DNA of 64,000 nucleotides from Hohaiivirga grylli (GCF_039655745.1 NZ_JBBYXI010000003.1:186001-250000); one strand, 5' to 3'. Positions 8,393 to 17,251 are shown, counted from the stretch's first letter. The notes: a model not told the origin generated them from the sequence alone. Made by a program: numbers and translations.

Positions 8393-9130
8393 ATGACCCA
8401 GAATATCTATGATGATGAGGTTTTCTTCAAAAACTATGCAGATTTGCCTCGCTCAAAGTATGGGCATGATGGTGCTCCGGAATGGCCTGTGATGCTGTCA
8501 TTGTTGCCCGAGCTTCAGGGTAAACGTGTTGCTGATCTTGGATGTGGATATGGCTGGTTCTGCCGATATGCCAGAGATATGGGGAGTTCCCAGATTCTCG
8601 GTCTGGATGTCTCACAGAAGATGCTTGAAAAAGCGCATCAGATGGGGGCTGATGGTATTACTTACAGCCGTCAGGATCTGGAGACATTGCTTTTACCTGA
8701 AAATAGCTATGATCTGGTCTACAGCTCTTTAACGCTTCATTATCTCGAAAACCTGCAAGGTGTTCTTAAGACGATTCTCGCCTCTCTTGTATCAGGCGGA
8801 TACTTTATATTTTCGGCAGAACATCCCATTTTTACGGCGCCTTCAAGTCCGGATTGGACCATTGATAATTCCGGTAGAAAATCATGGCCAGTTAATGACT
8901 ATCAACTTGAAGGTCAACGGGTTTCAAACTGGATGGCTGAAGGTGTTATCAAGCAGCACCGCACATTAGGCACTTATATTGATCTGCTGGTTTCTGCCGG
9001 TTTCATGGTGAAACGTCTGGTCGAATGGGGGCCATCTGCTGAACAGATTGCAACCCTTCCAGCTCTTGATGAAGAAAAAGAACGACCAATGATTTTTCTG
9101 ATGTCATGTCAGAAGCATGATAGATACTAG
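8393..9130 (+). CDS. Class I SAM-dependent methyltransferase
   Basis: A 245-residue methyltransferase of the Methyltransf_11 type. The SAM-binding glycine motif is VADLGCGYGWFCRYA at about residues 45-60, followed by the acidic loop GLDVSQKMLEKA and a motif IV-like YDLVYSSLTLHYLEN. A C-terminal RTLGTYIDLLVSAGF segment is common in small-molecule methyltransferases. The substrate cannot be told. It is the second gene between ruvC and ruvA, with 38 and 48 base gaps on either side, and is probably co-transcribed with them. Confidence 0.82.
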   Translation: MTQNIYDDEVFFKNYADLPRSKYGHDGAPEWPVMLSLLPELQGKRVADLGCGYGWFCRYARDMGSSQILGLDVSQKMLEKAHQMGADGITYSRQDLETLLLPENSYDLVYSSLTLHYLENLQGVLKTILASLVSGGYFIFSAEHPIFTAPSSPDWTIDNSGRKSWPVNDYQLEGQRVSNWMAEGVIKQHRTLGTYIDLLVSAGFMVKRLVEWGPSAEQIATLPALDEEKERPMIFLMSCQKHDRY

Positions 9131-9178
9131 TTTCACATCTGATTCTGCCCTCAAGGCAGCCAATGACAGGAAAAGTTC

Positions 9179-9796
9179 GTGATCGGGAAACTTAAGGGCG
9201 TTATCGATAGCTACGGTGAGGATTACATTATTCTTGACGTTCATGGCGTTGGTTATGTCGTCCAGTGTTCCTCTACGACCTTGCAGCGTCTTCCACCCGT
9301 TGGAGAAGCTGCTGTTGTTTCTATTGAAACACAGGTGCGGGAAGATGCCATCCGTTTGTTCGGCTTCCTGTCTGATAATGATCGTGAATGGTTTCGCCTG
9401 TTGCAGTCCGTACAGGGTGTTGGCGCGAAAGTTGCGCTTGCTATCCTGTCAGTGCTTGACCCCGGTGCACTAGCAACAGCCATTGCAACGGCTGATAAGC
9501 ATGCCATTGCCCGTTCCCCGGGTGTTGGCCCAAAACTGGCACAGCGTATCTGCATTGAACTGAAAGATAAGGCACCTGCATTCTCGAATGTTGATCCGGC
9601 GCTTGTTCGTCTGTCAGATTCTCTTGAAGAAAATACGGCCTCGCATGCCGTTGCTGATGCTGTCTCTGGCCTTGTTAATCTTGGCTACCCACGTGCTCAA
9701 GCTTCTGCGGCTGTTGCTGCCGCATTAAAGCAGGCAGGTGAGGAGGCTGAGGCCAAGACATTGATCCGCCTCGGCCTTAGAGAATTGGCCCGCTAA
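9179..9796 (+). CDS. ruvA: Holliday junction branch migration protein RuvA
   Basis: RuvA binds Holliday junctions as a tetramer and loads the RuvB motor. The 205-residue protein has the N-terminal OB fold (MIGKLKGVIDSYGEDYIILD), the central helix-hairpin-helix pair (LLQSVQGVGAKVALAILS and RSPGVGPKLAQRICIELKDK) and the C-terminal RuvB-contacting domain (GLVNLGYPRAQASAAV). The start is GTG, with ACAGG eight bases upstream. Unexpectedly, no ruvB follows: the next gene is convergent and overlaps the ruvA stop by four bases. Confidence 0.96.
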   Translation: MIGKLKGVIDSYGEDYIILDVHGVGYVVQCSSTTLQRLPPVGEAAVVSIETQVREDAIRLFGFLSDNDREWFRLLQSVQGVGAKVALAILSVLDPGALATAIATADKHAIARSPGVGPKLAQRICIELKDKAPAFSNVDPALVRLSDSLEENTASHAVADAVSGLVNLGYPRAQASAAVAAALKQAGEEAEAKTLIRLGLRELAR

Positions 9797-10716
9797 TCTC
9801 TGTTTTTGGATGAGGTAAACCTTTCTGCCAGCCAGACACCGGGCAGAATGAGAGCGAGACCGCATATCTGAATAAGGCTCAGTTGTTCACGCAGAAGGAC
9901 AACGGCAAATGCTGTGCCGAAGAATGGCACAAGGTTGAAAAATGGTGCAGCCCGTTCCGGCCCAATCATGCTTACGCTTCTGATAAAGCAGATATGGGCC
10001 AGAAATGATGGGAAGAGAATAATCCCAGCTGCGACGCTCCAGCCCTTGATCGTCGGCCAGAAGAAGTTGCCTTCGATAACCTCATAGACAACAAGCGGGA
10101 GTGAAGTCACCAAGGCCATGGCCGATAAAACGCCTAAAAGAACCATCCCCGGAACGGCAGGCTTGTTACGCAGGCCCAAAGCGTATAGAGCGTAGAATAC
10201 CAGCCCAAGCAGCATGAACAGATCGCCGAAATTGAAGTTCATTTTCTGCAGGGTTTCAAGGTTACCTTTACTGGCGATTGCTGCAACACCAAGCAGAGTA
10301 ATGAGTATCCCTAAAATCTGATAGAGATTGATAGGGGTTCTGAAAACAAGACTTGCCCCCATGAGAATGATGATCGGCTGGGCAGCGACAATGATCGAAA
10401 TATTGATAGCTGTCGTATGGTGAGCCGCAATATACATACAGGCATTAAATGCCGTGAAGCCAAGCATTCCCATCAGGCAAAGTTTTAAAAACTGGGGGCG
10501 GAGTTCTGGCCAATAAGTGGGTAAGTCTTTGGCGATGAGCGGCCATGTAATCAGACAGGTTCCGAGCCATCGGATGAATATCAGCCACATGGGTGATATC
10601 TCACCCACGGCCATTCTGCTGAACAGCGTACTGGTTCCCCACATCGCAGTTGCAACAAGCAAAATGATATATGGGTTTTTCAAGAAATGAAGTGGCAGGC
10701 TCAAAGGTTTAAACAT
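9793..10716 (-). CDS. EamA/DMT-family transporter (copy 1)
   Basis: A 307-residue inner-membrane protein of the drug/metabolite transporter superfamily with two EamA repeats of five helices each. It carries the typical segment ATAMWGTSTLFSRMAVGEISP at its start and GPERAAPFFNLVPFFGTAFAVVLL in the second repeat. Substrates in this family range from amino acids to nucleosides and cannot be read from sequence. It is clearly paralogous to the next gene upstream (10812-11717): both share WGxxTLFSRxAVxEisPM, the HTTAINISII motif and the C-terminal NLVP/NLIP-FGTAFA region. Confidence 0.88.
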   Translation of the reverse strand: MFKPLSLPLHFLKNPYIILLVATAMWGTSTLFSRMAVGEISPMWLIFIRWLGTCLITWPLIAKDLPTYWPELRPQFLKLCLMGMLGFTAFNACMYIAAHHTTAINISIIVAAQPIIILMGASLVFRTPINLYQILGILITLLGVAAIASKGNLETLQKMNFNFGDLFMLLGLVFYALYALGLRNKPAVPGMVLLGVLSAMALVTSLPLVVYEVIEGNFFWPTIKGWSVAAGIILFPSFLAHICFIRSVSMIGPERAAPFFNLVPFFGTAFAVVLLREQLSLIQICGLALILPGVWLAERFTSSKNRD

Positions 10717-10811
10717 GCTATGCGTTTAACAGCTTTGCCGCGGAAAGTTTTTCTGAAGATCAGTTCTGCAGATACCAAAAAGGATGAGTTTTGGTACCCA
10801 CAAATCGTATC

Positions 10812-11717
10812 TTAGGATTTGCGCTCAGATAACCAGATGCCGATTAGAACCATAAGCAAACCGAGGCCTTGGATTATCGTAAAAGGCTCGCGTAAAAACC
10901 CAATCGCAAATGCCGTTCCAAAAACCGGGATGAGATTGATGAATAGGGCGGCACGTGCCGGGCCTATGATCTCGACGCCACGAATGAAGAATATCTGTGC
11001 CAGACAGGACGGGAAGATAATGATGGCCGCAGAAACGGCCCATCCTTTAGGAGATGGCCAGATGAAAGTGCCATTCAGATATTCATAAGCAACCAGCGGC
11101 AGAGAGGCAATCAGTGCTGCTGTTGAGAGAATGGCAAAGAAAAGAAGGCCCGGGACTTTGGGCTTATCTCTGAGGCCAAGTGTGAAGATGGCATAAAACA
11201 GTGATGCCAGCAGCATGTACAGATCACCAATATTGAGATCCATATTCAGCAAAGTCTGTAAGTCGCCCCGCAAAGCAATAATGGCGACGCCTGATAAGGT
11301 GATGAGGATACCAATAATCTGTTGCCAGCCAATGCGCACATTATAGAGGATGACGGCTCCCAGCATGACCATGATCGGTAATGATCCCTGAATGATCGAT
11401 ATGTTTACGGCTGTCGTGTGGTAGGCAGCTGCATAAATGCAGGCATTGAAGCCTGTGAAACCGAGTATCCCCATGATGCTGATCTTGATGATCTGCGGTT
11501 TCAGTAAGGGCCAGTATTTCGGGAGCTCTCTGGCTGAGATCGGCCACATGACGGCACAAACGGCAAGCCAGCGAAATAAGGTCAGTAGCATCGGAGAAAC
11601 TTCATTGACAGCCAACCGGCTGAATAACGTGTTTGCACCCCACATTGCTGCTGCTGCAACAAGAATTGCGTATGGGCTGTCCCAGAGGGATGTCACGGAT
11701 GTTGCCGGTTTGGACAT
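10812..11717 (-). CDS. EamA/DMT-family transporter (copy 2)
   Basis: A 301-residue paralogue of the gene at 9793-10716, with ten predicted transmembrane helices and two EamA domains. Shared landmarks include AAAMWGANTLFSRLAVNEVSP near the N-terminus, YHTTAVNISIIQGSLPI after helix 4 and GPARAALFINLIPVFGTAFA in the second repeat. The pair lies in tandem with 95 bases between, probably one transcription unit produced by duplication. Conservation is spread along the whole protein, so both copies are probably functional. The substrate is unknown. Confidence 0.88.
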   Translation of the reverse strand: MSKPATSVTSLWDSPYAILVAAAAMWGANTLFSRLAVNEVSPMLLTLFRWLAVCAVMWPISARELPKYWPLLKPQIIKISIMGILGFTGFNACIYAAAYHTTAVNISIIQGSLPIMVMLGAVILYNVRIGWQQIIGILITLSGVAIIALRGDLQTLLNMDLNIGDLYMLLASLFYAIFTLGLRDKPKVPGLLFFAILSTAALIASLPLVAYEYLNGTFIWPSPKGWAVSAAIIIFPSCLAQIFFIRGVEIIGPARAALFINLIPVFGTAFAIGFLREPFTIIQGLGLLMVLIGIWLSERKS

Positions 11718-11890
11718 AAAGTTCCTGCTAGAATTGTTTGCTTTTTGCTAAGGCGCTTATAGTTGCCGGAAATAATCCACCGTCAAGCTCGTAATAAGAA
11801 AACTATGAAAAATACCCTGAATCTTTTGAGTTTCATAAAGTCATAATACTAAAGATGACAGCAAGAGATCGATTTTGAGTCTTTTTGTCC

Positions 11891-11939
11891 TTGACGGGGC
11901 AGTTTTATCATCAAATAATCAATTTTGATCAAAAATGAT
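11891..11939 (+). promoter_or_regulatory. Promoter and palindromic operator of the sugar-acid operon
   Basis: TTGACG at 11891-11896 and AATAAT at 11914-11919, 17 bases apart, form a sigma-70-like promoter. Directly over and after the -10 box lies a palindrome at 11918-11939 (ATCA, then the perfect TTTTGATCAAAA at 11923-11934, then TGAT). Another TGATCA half follows at 11936-11941. A repressor bound here would block the promoter. The DeoR-type gene starting 43 bases downstream is the obvious candidate. Confidence 0.55.
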
Positions 11940-11981
11940 CAATGATGAACAATTTTCTGCAATCCGGTAATCGAGGGGTCG

Positions 11982-12743
11982 ATGGACGGAATTCAGCGCA
12001 GAGCCGCGATGGCTCGCTTTATTGAAGAAAATGATGGCGCTGATGTTCAGACGCTTGCGGAGCGCTTTGGTGTGTCTGCAATAACGGTTCGTCGTGATCG
12101 TAAAATATTGGCTGAACAGAATATCCTTTCTCCCACGCATGGGGGCGCTGTCCCTGCCGGGTTCATGTATGGTGAACTGGCTTATGCGCAGAAGGTTGAT
12201 GTCAATGTTCCGCTTAAAAAGTTGATTGCTAAACGAGCCGCCGAACTTGTTCCGGATAATAGCATTGTTATTCTGGATGCTGGCACTACAACGCTTGAGC
12301 TTGCCAGACTGTTGATGTCGCGAAAGCTGTCGGTTGTTACCCCTGACTTACAAATTGCGTTACTTCTGGCCCAATCGCCAAGCGTGAAAGTATTCATTCC
12401 GGGTGGAGAGGTTGATCTTGAAACACGCAGCCTGCTCGATTCAAAAGCGGCTCATGTCCTGCGTGAAACAAATGCAGCCATTTCATTTGTTGGTATTGCA
12501 ACATGGGATGCCAGCAAGGGTGTCTCCAGCAGCAGTATTGCCAAGCAGGAAATCAAAAGAACAATTATGCAGCAAGCGAGTGAAACATATCTGCTTGTGG
12601 ATTCAACAAAATACGGCACGTGCAATCCATGGAGTGTTGCACCGCTTTCAGACTTTGACGGAATTATCACAGATGACGGGCTGTCAGCAAAGGCCCGCAA
12701 AGACATTGCAGGTGCCGAAGGTAATCTGCTGATTGTTAATTGA
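11982..12743 (+). CDS. DeoR/GlpR-family transcriptional regulator
   Basis: A 253-residue DNA-binding regulator. The N-terminal DeoR helix-turn-helix is in residues 5-55 (AERFGVSAITVRRDRKIL followed by THGGAVPAG), and the C-terminal sugar-phosphate sensing domain contains ILDAGTTTLELARLL and FVGIATWDASKGVSSSS. Members of this family usually repress sugar-phosphate operons until a phosphorylated intermediate binds. It is the first gene of the co-directional sugar-acid locus, with 33 bases to the DUF1537 kinase. A GAGGGG site precedes the ATG. It most likely autoregulates through the palindrome at 11918-11939. Confidence 0.92.
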   Translation: MDGIQRRAAMARFIEENDGADVQTLAERFGVSAITVRRDRKILAEQNILSPTHGGAVPAGFMYGELAYAQKVDVNVPLKKLIAKRAAELVPDNSIVILDAGTTTLELARLLMSRKLSVVTPDLQIALLLAQSPSVKVFIPGGEVDLETRSLLDSKAAHVLRETNAAISFVGIATWDASKGVSSSSIAKQEIKRTIMQQASETYLLVDSTKYGTCNPWSVAPLSDFDGIITDDGLSAKARKDIAGAEGNLLIVN

Positions 12744-12776
12744 GGGTGCCAGAACAAGGCAGAAAAGGGGTCAGTT

Positions 12777-14132
12777 GTGAGTAAGATTGTAATCATAGCG
12801 GATGATCTGACAGGGGCGAATGCCAATGGCTCTCTTTTGGCAGCAAAGGGTTTTTCAGCTGTCACATGTCTGGACATGAGCAAGTGGACGAAAGAGGACT
12901 TCAATAATTATGACGCTGTCTGTGTGAATACGGATAGCCGCCTTGTACCTGTCGAGCAGGCTGTTAAACGTGTTTCTGAAGGGCTCAAGTTTCTTTTAAC
13001 ATGTGATAACCCAGCCGTTGTTTCCAAGCGTATCGACAGTACGATGCGTGGTAATGTCGGTAGTGAAATTGAAGAAGCTCTCAAGGTTATGGATGAGAGC
13101 GGGCGCTACGAAGAGCCGTCTGTTGCTGTTGTTGTACCGGCATTCCCGTCTTCGCGTCGTGTTGCAGTTGGTGGTTACCTCATCGTCAATGGTATTCCGC
13201 TTGAGAAATCCCCAATTGCGAAAGATCCAATCCGCCCGATAACCACATCCCGTTATGTCGCAATTATTGCTGAGCAGACGGATCTGCTAATTGGTTACAT
13301 CTCTCTTGATACAATTGCTCAGGGTCCAGCTATGGTCACTGAGGAGATTGAACGGCAGAGACGTGAAGGTGTCCGCATTGTTGCTTGTGATGCGGTTCTT
13401 GATGAAGAAATTACGGTTATTGCTCAGGCTGTAAAGTCCGTTTCTTACCCGGTTCTTGCAGTTGATCCGGGTCCGTTTACAGCAGCCATGGCTGATGCAC
13501 GCGTACCTGTTCGTGCACGTCATGAGCTCGAAGACAATGCTCTGGTTATTGTTGGAAGCACAACAGACCTCATTCGCCGTCAGATGGATGAACTTCGTCT
13601 GGCTCGCAAATGCGCAATCGTCAAAGTTGATGGCCGTCTGCTCGTCAATCTTTATAAGCGCGATGACACAATTCGCGAGGCTGTTCAAAAGGTTGTTGCT
13701 GAGGCTGGTAAGGCAGAAGTCTATGGTGTCTGCACTGTTGAACAGCCTGATGATGTCCACTCAATTGAGGATATGGCTCGTGAGAACGGCATCTCTCTGA
13801 AAGAGGCTTCAGAGCGTATCAATAAAGGCCTCTCATTAATCGCAGAACTCCTTTTGAAAGAAAAATCCTTACGCCTCGGCGGAATCTACAGTTCTGGTGG
13901 TGAGGTAACCATGTCGGTTACGCGCCAGCTGGAAGCAAGTGGGTTCTCTGTCCGTGACGAAGTTCTGCCGCTTGCCGTATATGGCCGCCTGATTGGTGGG
14001 AAGTATCCCAATATGCCAATGGTGACCAAGGGCGGCTTTGTTGGCGACAGTGAAAGCATTGTGCACTGCGTCAATTATTTATTTGCAAAAATTTCAACTC
14101 AGACGAGACCATTGGAAGGCGAGACCAAATAA
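12777..14132 (+). CDS. Four-carbon acid sugar kinase (DUF1537 family)
   Basis: A 451-residue kinase of the DUF1537 family, whose characterised members phosphorylate D-threonate, L-/D-erythronate derivatives or 3-oxo-tetronates at C4. The N-terminal acid-binding domain starts with VIIADDLTGANANG (catalytic-type Asp pair) and includes KRIDSTMRGNVGSEIEE. The C-terminal nucleotide-binding domain has YSSGGEVTMSVTRQLEASG and the family signature MPMVTKGGFVGDSESI. The start is GTG. Its stop overlaps the pdxA-like start by one base (TAATG), so the two are translationally coupled, matching the kinase/PdxA2 pairing known for D-threonate use. Confidence 0.92.
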   Translation: MSKIVIIADDLTGANANGSLLAAKGFSAVTCLDMSKWTKEDFNNYDAVCVNTDSRLVPVEQAVKRVSEGLKFLLTCDNPAVVSKRIDSTMRGNVGSEIEEALKVMDESGRYEEPSVAVVVPAFPSSRRVAVGGYLIVNGIPLEKSPIAKDPIRPITTSRYVAIIAEQTDLLIGYISLDTIAQGPAMVTEEIERQRREGVRIVACDAVLDEEITVIAQAVKSVSYPVLAVDPGPFTAAMADARVPVRARHELEDNALVIVGSTTDLIRRQMDELRLARKCAIVKVDGRLLVNLYKRDDTIREAVQKVVAEAGKAEVYGVCTVEQPDDVHSIEDMARENGISLKEASERINKGLSLIAELLLKEKSLRLGGIYSSGGEVTMSVTRQLEASGFSVRDEVLPLAVYGRLIGGKYPNMPMVTKGGFVGDSESIVHCVNYLFAKISTQTRPLEGETK

Positions 14133-15142
14133 TGAAACCGATTATCTGTGTACCTATGGGCGATCCGGCAGGCATTGGCCCAGAGATTGTTGCAGCATCA
14201 ATTAACGACGCATCCGTTGAAAAGAATGCGATTGTTGTCGTTGTTGGTAATGAAGGCGTATTGCGCCGCGCTGCAGAATTGATGAAGGTTTCTCCTGCTT
14301 TCAACATCCTGAGTGGCGATGCAGCCAAACTGCGTGATGAGGTGAAAGAGAATGCTCTGAACCTGGTCAATATTGATAATATTGATATTAACACGCTCGA
14401 GTATGGCGTCATTAGTGCCAAATGTGGTCAGGCTTCATTCGAATATATTGAGAAAGCTGTTGAGCTCAGCAATGCCGGTGTCGTTGACGCAATGGCAACA
14501 ACGGCGATCAATAAAGAGTCGTTGAAAGCTGCCAAAGTTCCCTTCATTGGACATACTGAAATCCTTGGTTCACTGACAGGCACAAAAGACCCGCTGACCA
14601 TGTTCCAGGTTCATTCTCTGCGTGTCTTCTTCCTGACACGTCACCTGTCGTTGATTGATGCCTGTAAGGCGGTCAAGAAAGAACGTGTACTCGACTATAT
14701 CCGTCGTTGCACGGCGTCTCTCAAGCAGCTTGGTCTTGAAAACCCTTCAATGGTTGTTGCTGGTCTTAACCCGCATTCTGGCGAACATGGCCTGTTTGGC
14801 CGTGAAGAGGTCGATGAGATTGAGCCAGCCATTGAAGCGGCTAAAGCTGAAGGCTACCGCGTATCTGGCCCGAATCCTGCAGATTCAGTATTCCACTTTG
14901 CCCTGAAAGGGGCATGGGATGCAGTTCTCTCGCTCTACCATGATCAGGGTCATATCGCGACAAAGATGGTCGATTTTGAACGGACCATTTCCTTGACCCT
15001 TGGAATGCCATTCCTGCGGACCTCCGTTGATCACGGGACAGCTTTTGATATTGCCGGAAAGGGTAAGGCCAGTGCGGTTTCAATGATTGAAGCCATCCGT
15101 CTGGCTTCTGAATACGCCGGTAACTTCAGAAAGAACAGATAA
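14132..15142 (+). CDS. PdxA2-like 4-phospho-sugar-acid dehydrogenase
   Basis: A 336-residue member of the PdxA family (4-hydroxythreonine-4-phosphate dehydrogenase). It has the opening VPMGDPAGIGPEI, GHTEILGSLTG, the metal-binding region NPHSGEHGLFGREE and YHDQGHIATKM, and DHGTAFDIAGKGKAS near the end. When coupled to a DUF1537 kinase, such proteins (PdxA2) oxidise and decarboxylate a 4-phosphotetronate to DHAP rather than making pyridoxal phosphate. The one-base overlap with the kinase gene supports that role here. A true pdxA is normally linked to ksgA, which is absent. A GC-rich hairpin follows the stop (15157-15195). Confidence 0.88.
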   Translation: MKPIICVPMGDPAGIGPEIVAASINDASVEKNAIVVVVGNEGVLRRAAELMKVSPAFNILSGDAAKLRDEVKENALNLVNIDNIDINTLEYGVISAKCGQASFEYIEKAVELSNAGVVDAMATTAINKESLKAAKVPFIGHTEILGSLTGTKDPLTMFQVHSLRVFFLTRHLSLIDACKAVKKERVLDYIRRCTASLKQLGLENPSMVVAGLNPHSGEHGLFGREEVDEIEPAIEAAKAEGYRVSGPNPADSVFHFALKGAWDAVLSLYHDQGHIATKMVDFERTISLTLGMPFLRTSVDHGTAFDIAGKGKASAVSMIEAIRLASEYAGNFRKNR

Positions 15143-15156
15143 TATTTCACCGAATA

Positions 15157-15195
15157 TGGGGAAGGCCGGGCAGAATTTTCAACGGCCTTACCCCA
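15157..15195 (+). repeat. Intercistronic hairpin 1 in the sugar-acid operon
   Basis: TGGGGAAGGCCG at 15157-15168 pairs with CGGCCTTACCCCA at 15183-15195 with one bulged A and a 14-base loop. A purine-rich tract (AGAGAAAGAAAAGG) follows instead of a U-run, so it is not a standard terminator. It is more likely an mRNA processing or stability element. Confidence 0.55.
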
Positions 15196-15216
15196 GAGAA
15201 AGAAAAGGAAAAAATA

Positions 15217-16308
15217 ATGTCGAATTTGAAAGCTGTTGTTGTTGGTGATGCTATGATCATGGGTGATGGTTTCGAACAGGCCGCCCGTAAAAACCTTGGT
15301 GCCTACTTCTCTGATGTGAAGATGGGCAACTGGGAAGAAGACTATCCTAAGCTTCAGGAACGCCGCTTGGCCGTTGAAAAGCAGGGCCCTGAGATTGAAG
15401 TTGTTCCAGAGATCGTTGCCAAGGAAGGTAAGGATGCTTCGCTTTTGGCTGGCCTCTTCGTTCCTGTGTCATCCAAGGTCATGGATGCAATGCCTAATCT
15501 GCGCATTGCAGGTGTAGCCCGAGCTGGTCTTGAGAACGTCAACGTTGCAGAAGCCACAAAGCGCGGCATTCTGGTATTCAATATTGAAGGCCGTAATGCA
15601 CACGCTGTTTCCGACTTCACAGTTGGCCTGATGCTCTGTGAATCCCGCAACATGGCTCGTGCACATTACTCCATTATGAATGGTGAATGGCGTAAGAAGT
15701 TCAGCAATTCGGAATGGGTTCCTGAGCTGAAGGATAAGGTCGTTGGTCTTATCGGTTTTGGTTACATTGGTCGTCTTGTCGCCCAGAAGCTATCCGGTTT
15801 TGGCGTTCAGCTGGCTGTTTACGATCCATTCGTTGATGAAGCAGTTGTCAAGGAATTTGGTGGTCGTCTGGTTGATAAGGACACCCTGTTCCGTGAAGCA
15901 GATTTCGTTTCTCTGCACGCCCGCATGAGCGAAGCAACGAAGGGTATCGTTGGTGAGCATGAGCTCAGCCTGATGAAGCCAACAGCTTACCTGATCAATA
16001 CTGCCCGTGCTGGTCTTGTGAATGAAGCTGCTCTGATTGCTGCTCTTAAGGCAAACAAGATTGCAGGTGCTGGTCTTGATGTGTTCTCTGATGAGCCGCT
16101 CAAGGCAGACAGTGAGTTCCCAAAACTCGATAATGTCACGCTGACCACGCATATTGCTGGCACAACCCGCGAAGCCCTGACACGTTCACCAGACCTTCTG
16201 ATGGAAGATATCGCCAAGTTCCTGAAGGGTGAACAGGCTCGCTTTATCATCAACCGTGAAGTCCTTGAAAACCCAGAGTTCAAGGCTTGGCTTGCGGGAG
16301 TAAAATAA
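15217..16308 (+). CDS. NAD-dependent 2-hydroxyacid dehydrogenase
   Basis: A 363-residue D-isomer-specific 2-hydroxyacid dehydrogenase of the SerA-like fold. The nucleotide-binding motif is VGLIGFGYIGRLVAQKL with an acidic residue in AVYDPF (NAD preference). The catalytic Arg, Glu and His lie in NTARAGLVNEAAL, LDVFSDEPL and LTTHIAGTT. It probably interconverts a hydroxy acid and a 2-keto acid within this catabolic locus; the substrate is not known. A strong AAAGGAAAA site precedes ATG 15217. The stop overlaps the next start by one base (TAATG), so dehydrogenase and aldolase are coupled. Confidence 0.9.
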   Translation: MSNLKAVVVGDAMIMGDGFEQAARKNLGAYFSDVKMGNWEEDYPKLQERRLAVEKQGPEIEVVPEIVAKEGKDASLLAGLFVPVSSKVMDAMPNLRIAGVARAGLENVNVAEATKRGILVFNIEGRNAHAVSDFTVGLMLCESRNMARAHYSIMNGEWRKKFSNSEWVPELKDKVVGLIGFGYIGRLVAQKLSGFGVQLAVYDPFVDEAVVKEFGGRLVDKDTLFREADFVSLHARMSEATKGIVGEHELSLMKPTAYLINTARAGLVNEAALIAALKANKIAGAGLDVFSDEPLKADSEFPKLDNVTLTTHIAGTTREALTRSPDLLMEDIAKFLKGEQARFIINREVLENPEFKAWLAGVK

Positions 16309-17144
16309 TGCTCGTTCCATTACAGAAAGCTCTCGCAGACGCGAGACGTAACCGCTACGCCATTGGCTCATTCAATGTCTACAACTCGGAAACAATCCGT
16401 GGTGTTGTTGAAACAGGCATTGAAATGAAGCTGCCGACAATCGTTGCTTTCGGTGCAAGCTATATGCCGAACATGCGATTGAAGGACGTTGCTGCTCTGA
16501 CACGCAGCATGGCAGAAGATGCTGATATTCCGGTTGTTCTTCACCTTGATCACTGCAAGTCTCTTGATGTGATTAAAGAGGCAATTGATGTCGGATTCAC
16601 CTCTGTCATGTATGATGGTTCGGCGCTGCCTTTTGCAGAGAACCTCGCCAATGCAGCCAAGGTCGTCAAGATGGCCCATGCTGCAAACGTTGGTGTTGAA
16701 GCTGAGCTTGGTGGTATCGCCAAGGGCGAAGACTCCAACGAGGAAGACGGAACTGAAATCTATACTTCACCTGATGAAGCCGTAGAGATGGTTCGTGAAA
16801 GCGGTATTGATGCGCTCGCCGTATCAATCGGCACCGTACACGGCATGTATGCCGGTGAGCCGCGGGTTGATGTCAATCGCCTCAAGATGATTTCAGCTGT
16901 TGTTGATATTCCACTCGTTCTGCACGGTGGCTCAGGTACACCTGAAGCTATCATTCGTGAATGCATTGCCAATGGTATTGCCAAGATCAACGTGAATACG
17001 GAAATCTCCGTTCACACGATTGATAATGTCAGAAAATATCTGGCTGCAAACGATAAAGTCCACTTGTCCAAACTCTGCCTTGAAGAGGTTTCCTACATCA
17101 AGCAGGTGGTCAAGAAGTACATGGAATTCTTCCAGAATAAATAA
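16308..17144 (+). CDS. Class II ketose-bisphosphate aldolase (GatY/KbaY/FbaA-like)
   Basis: A 278-residue zinc-dependent aldolase. The TIM-barrel begins MLVPLQKALADARRNRYAIG. Zinc and catalytic residues are in VVLHLDHCKSLDVI, VEAELGGIAKGEDS, IGTVHGMY and LHGGSGTPEAII, with KINVNTEI near the end. These enzymes cleave ketose 1-phosphates or bisphosphates to DHAP plus an aldehyde. The short length fits the GatY/KbaY/FbaA-short group. I chose ATG 16308, which overlaps the dehydrogenase stop by one base, over a TTG at 16287. A central glycolytic aldolase would usually lie elsewhere, so a catabolic role within this operon is more likely. Confidence 0.9.
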   Translation: MLVPLQKALADARRNRYAIGSFNVYNSETIRGVVETGIEMKLPTIVAFGASYMPNMRLKDVAALTRSMAEDADIPVVLHLDHCKSLDVIKEAIDVGFTSVMYDGSALPFAENLANAAKVVKMAHAANVGVEAELGGIAKGEDSNEEDGTEIYTSPDEAVEMVRESGIDALAVSIGTVHGMYAGEPRVDVNRLKMISAVVDIPLVLHGGSGTPEAIIRECIANGIAKINVNTEISVHTIDNVRKYLAANDKVHLSKLCLEEVSYIKQVVKKYMEFFQNK

Positions 17145-17151
17145 GTAAAGC

Positions 17152-17179
17152 CATGCCTGCCGGGTAACCGGTAGGCATG
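17152..17179 (+). repeat. Intercistronic hairpin 2 with GTAA tetraloop
   Basis: CATGCCTGCCGG at 17152-17163 pairs with CCGGTAGGCATG at 17168-17179 (one G-U pair), closing a four-base GTAA loop, a GNRA type. The following bases ATCTGCAG do not form a U-tract. It lies directly after the aldolase stop and resembles the stem at 18802-18829. Confidence 0.6.
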
Positions 17180-17251
17180 ATCTGCAGTGTGGGGAAACCC
17201 GCAACCGCGAATAATGCATGCGCCAATAATAGCGCTGCAGTTATATGGGGT

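Noticed and set aside
15217..16308. Calling the 2-hydroxyacid dehydrogenase SerA
   Set aside because: It lacks the C-terminal regulatory extension of many SerA proteins and lies in a sugar-acid operon coupled to an aldolase, so a biosynthetic serine role is not supported.
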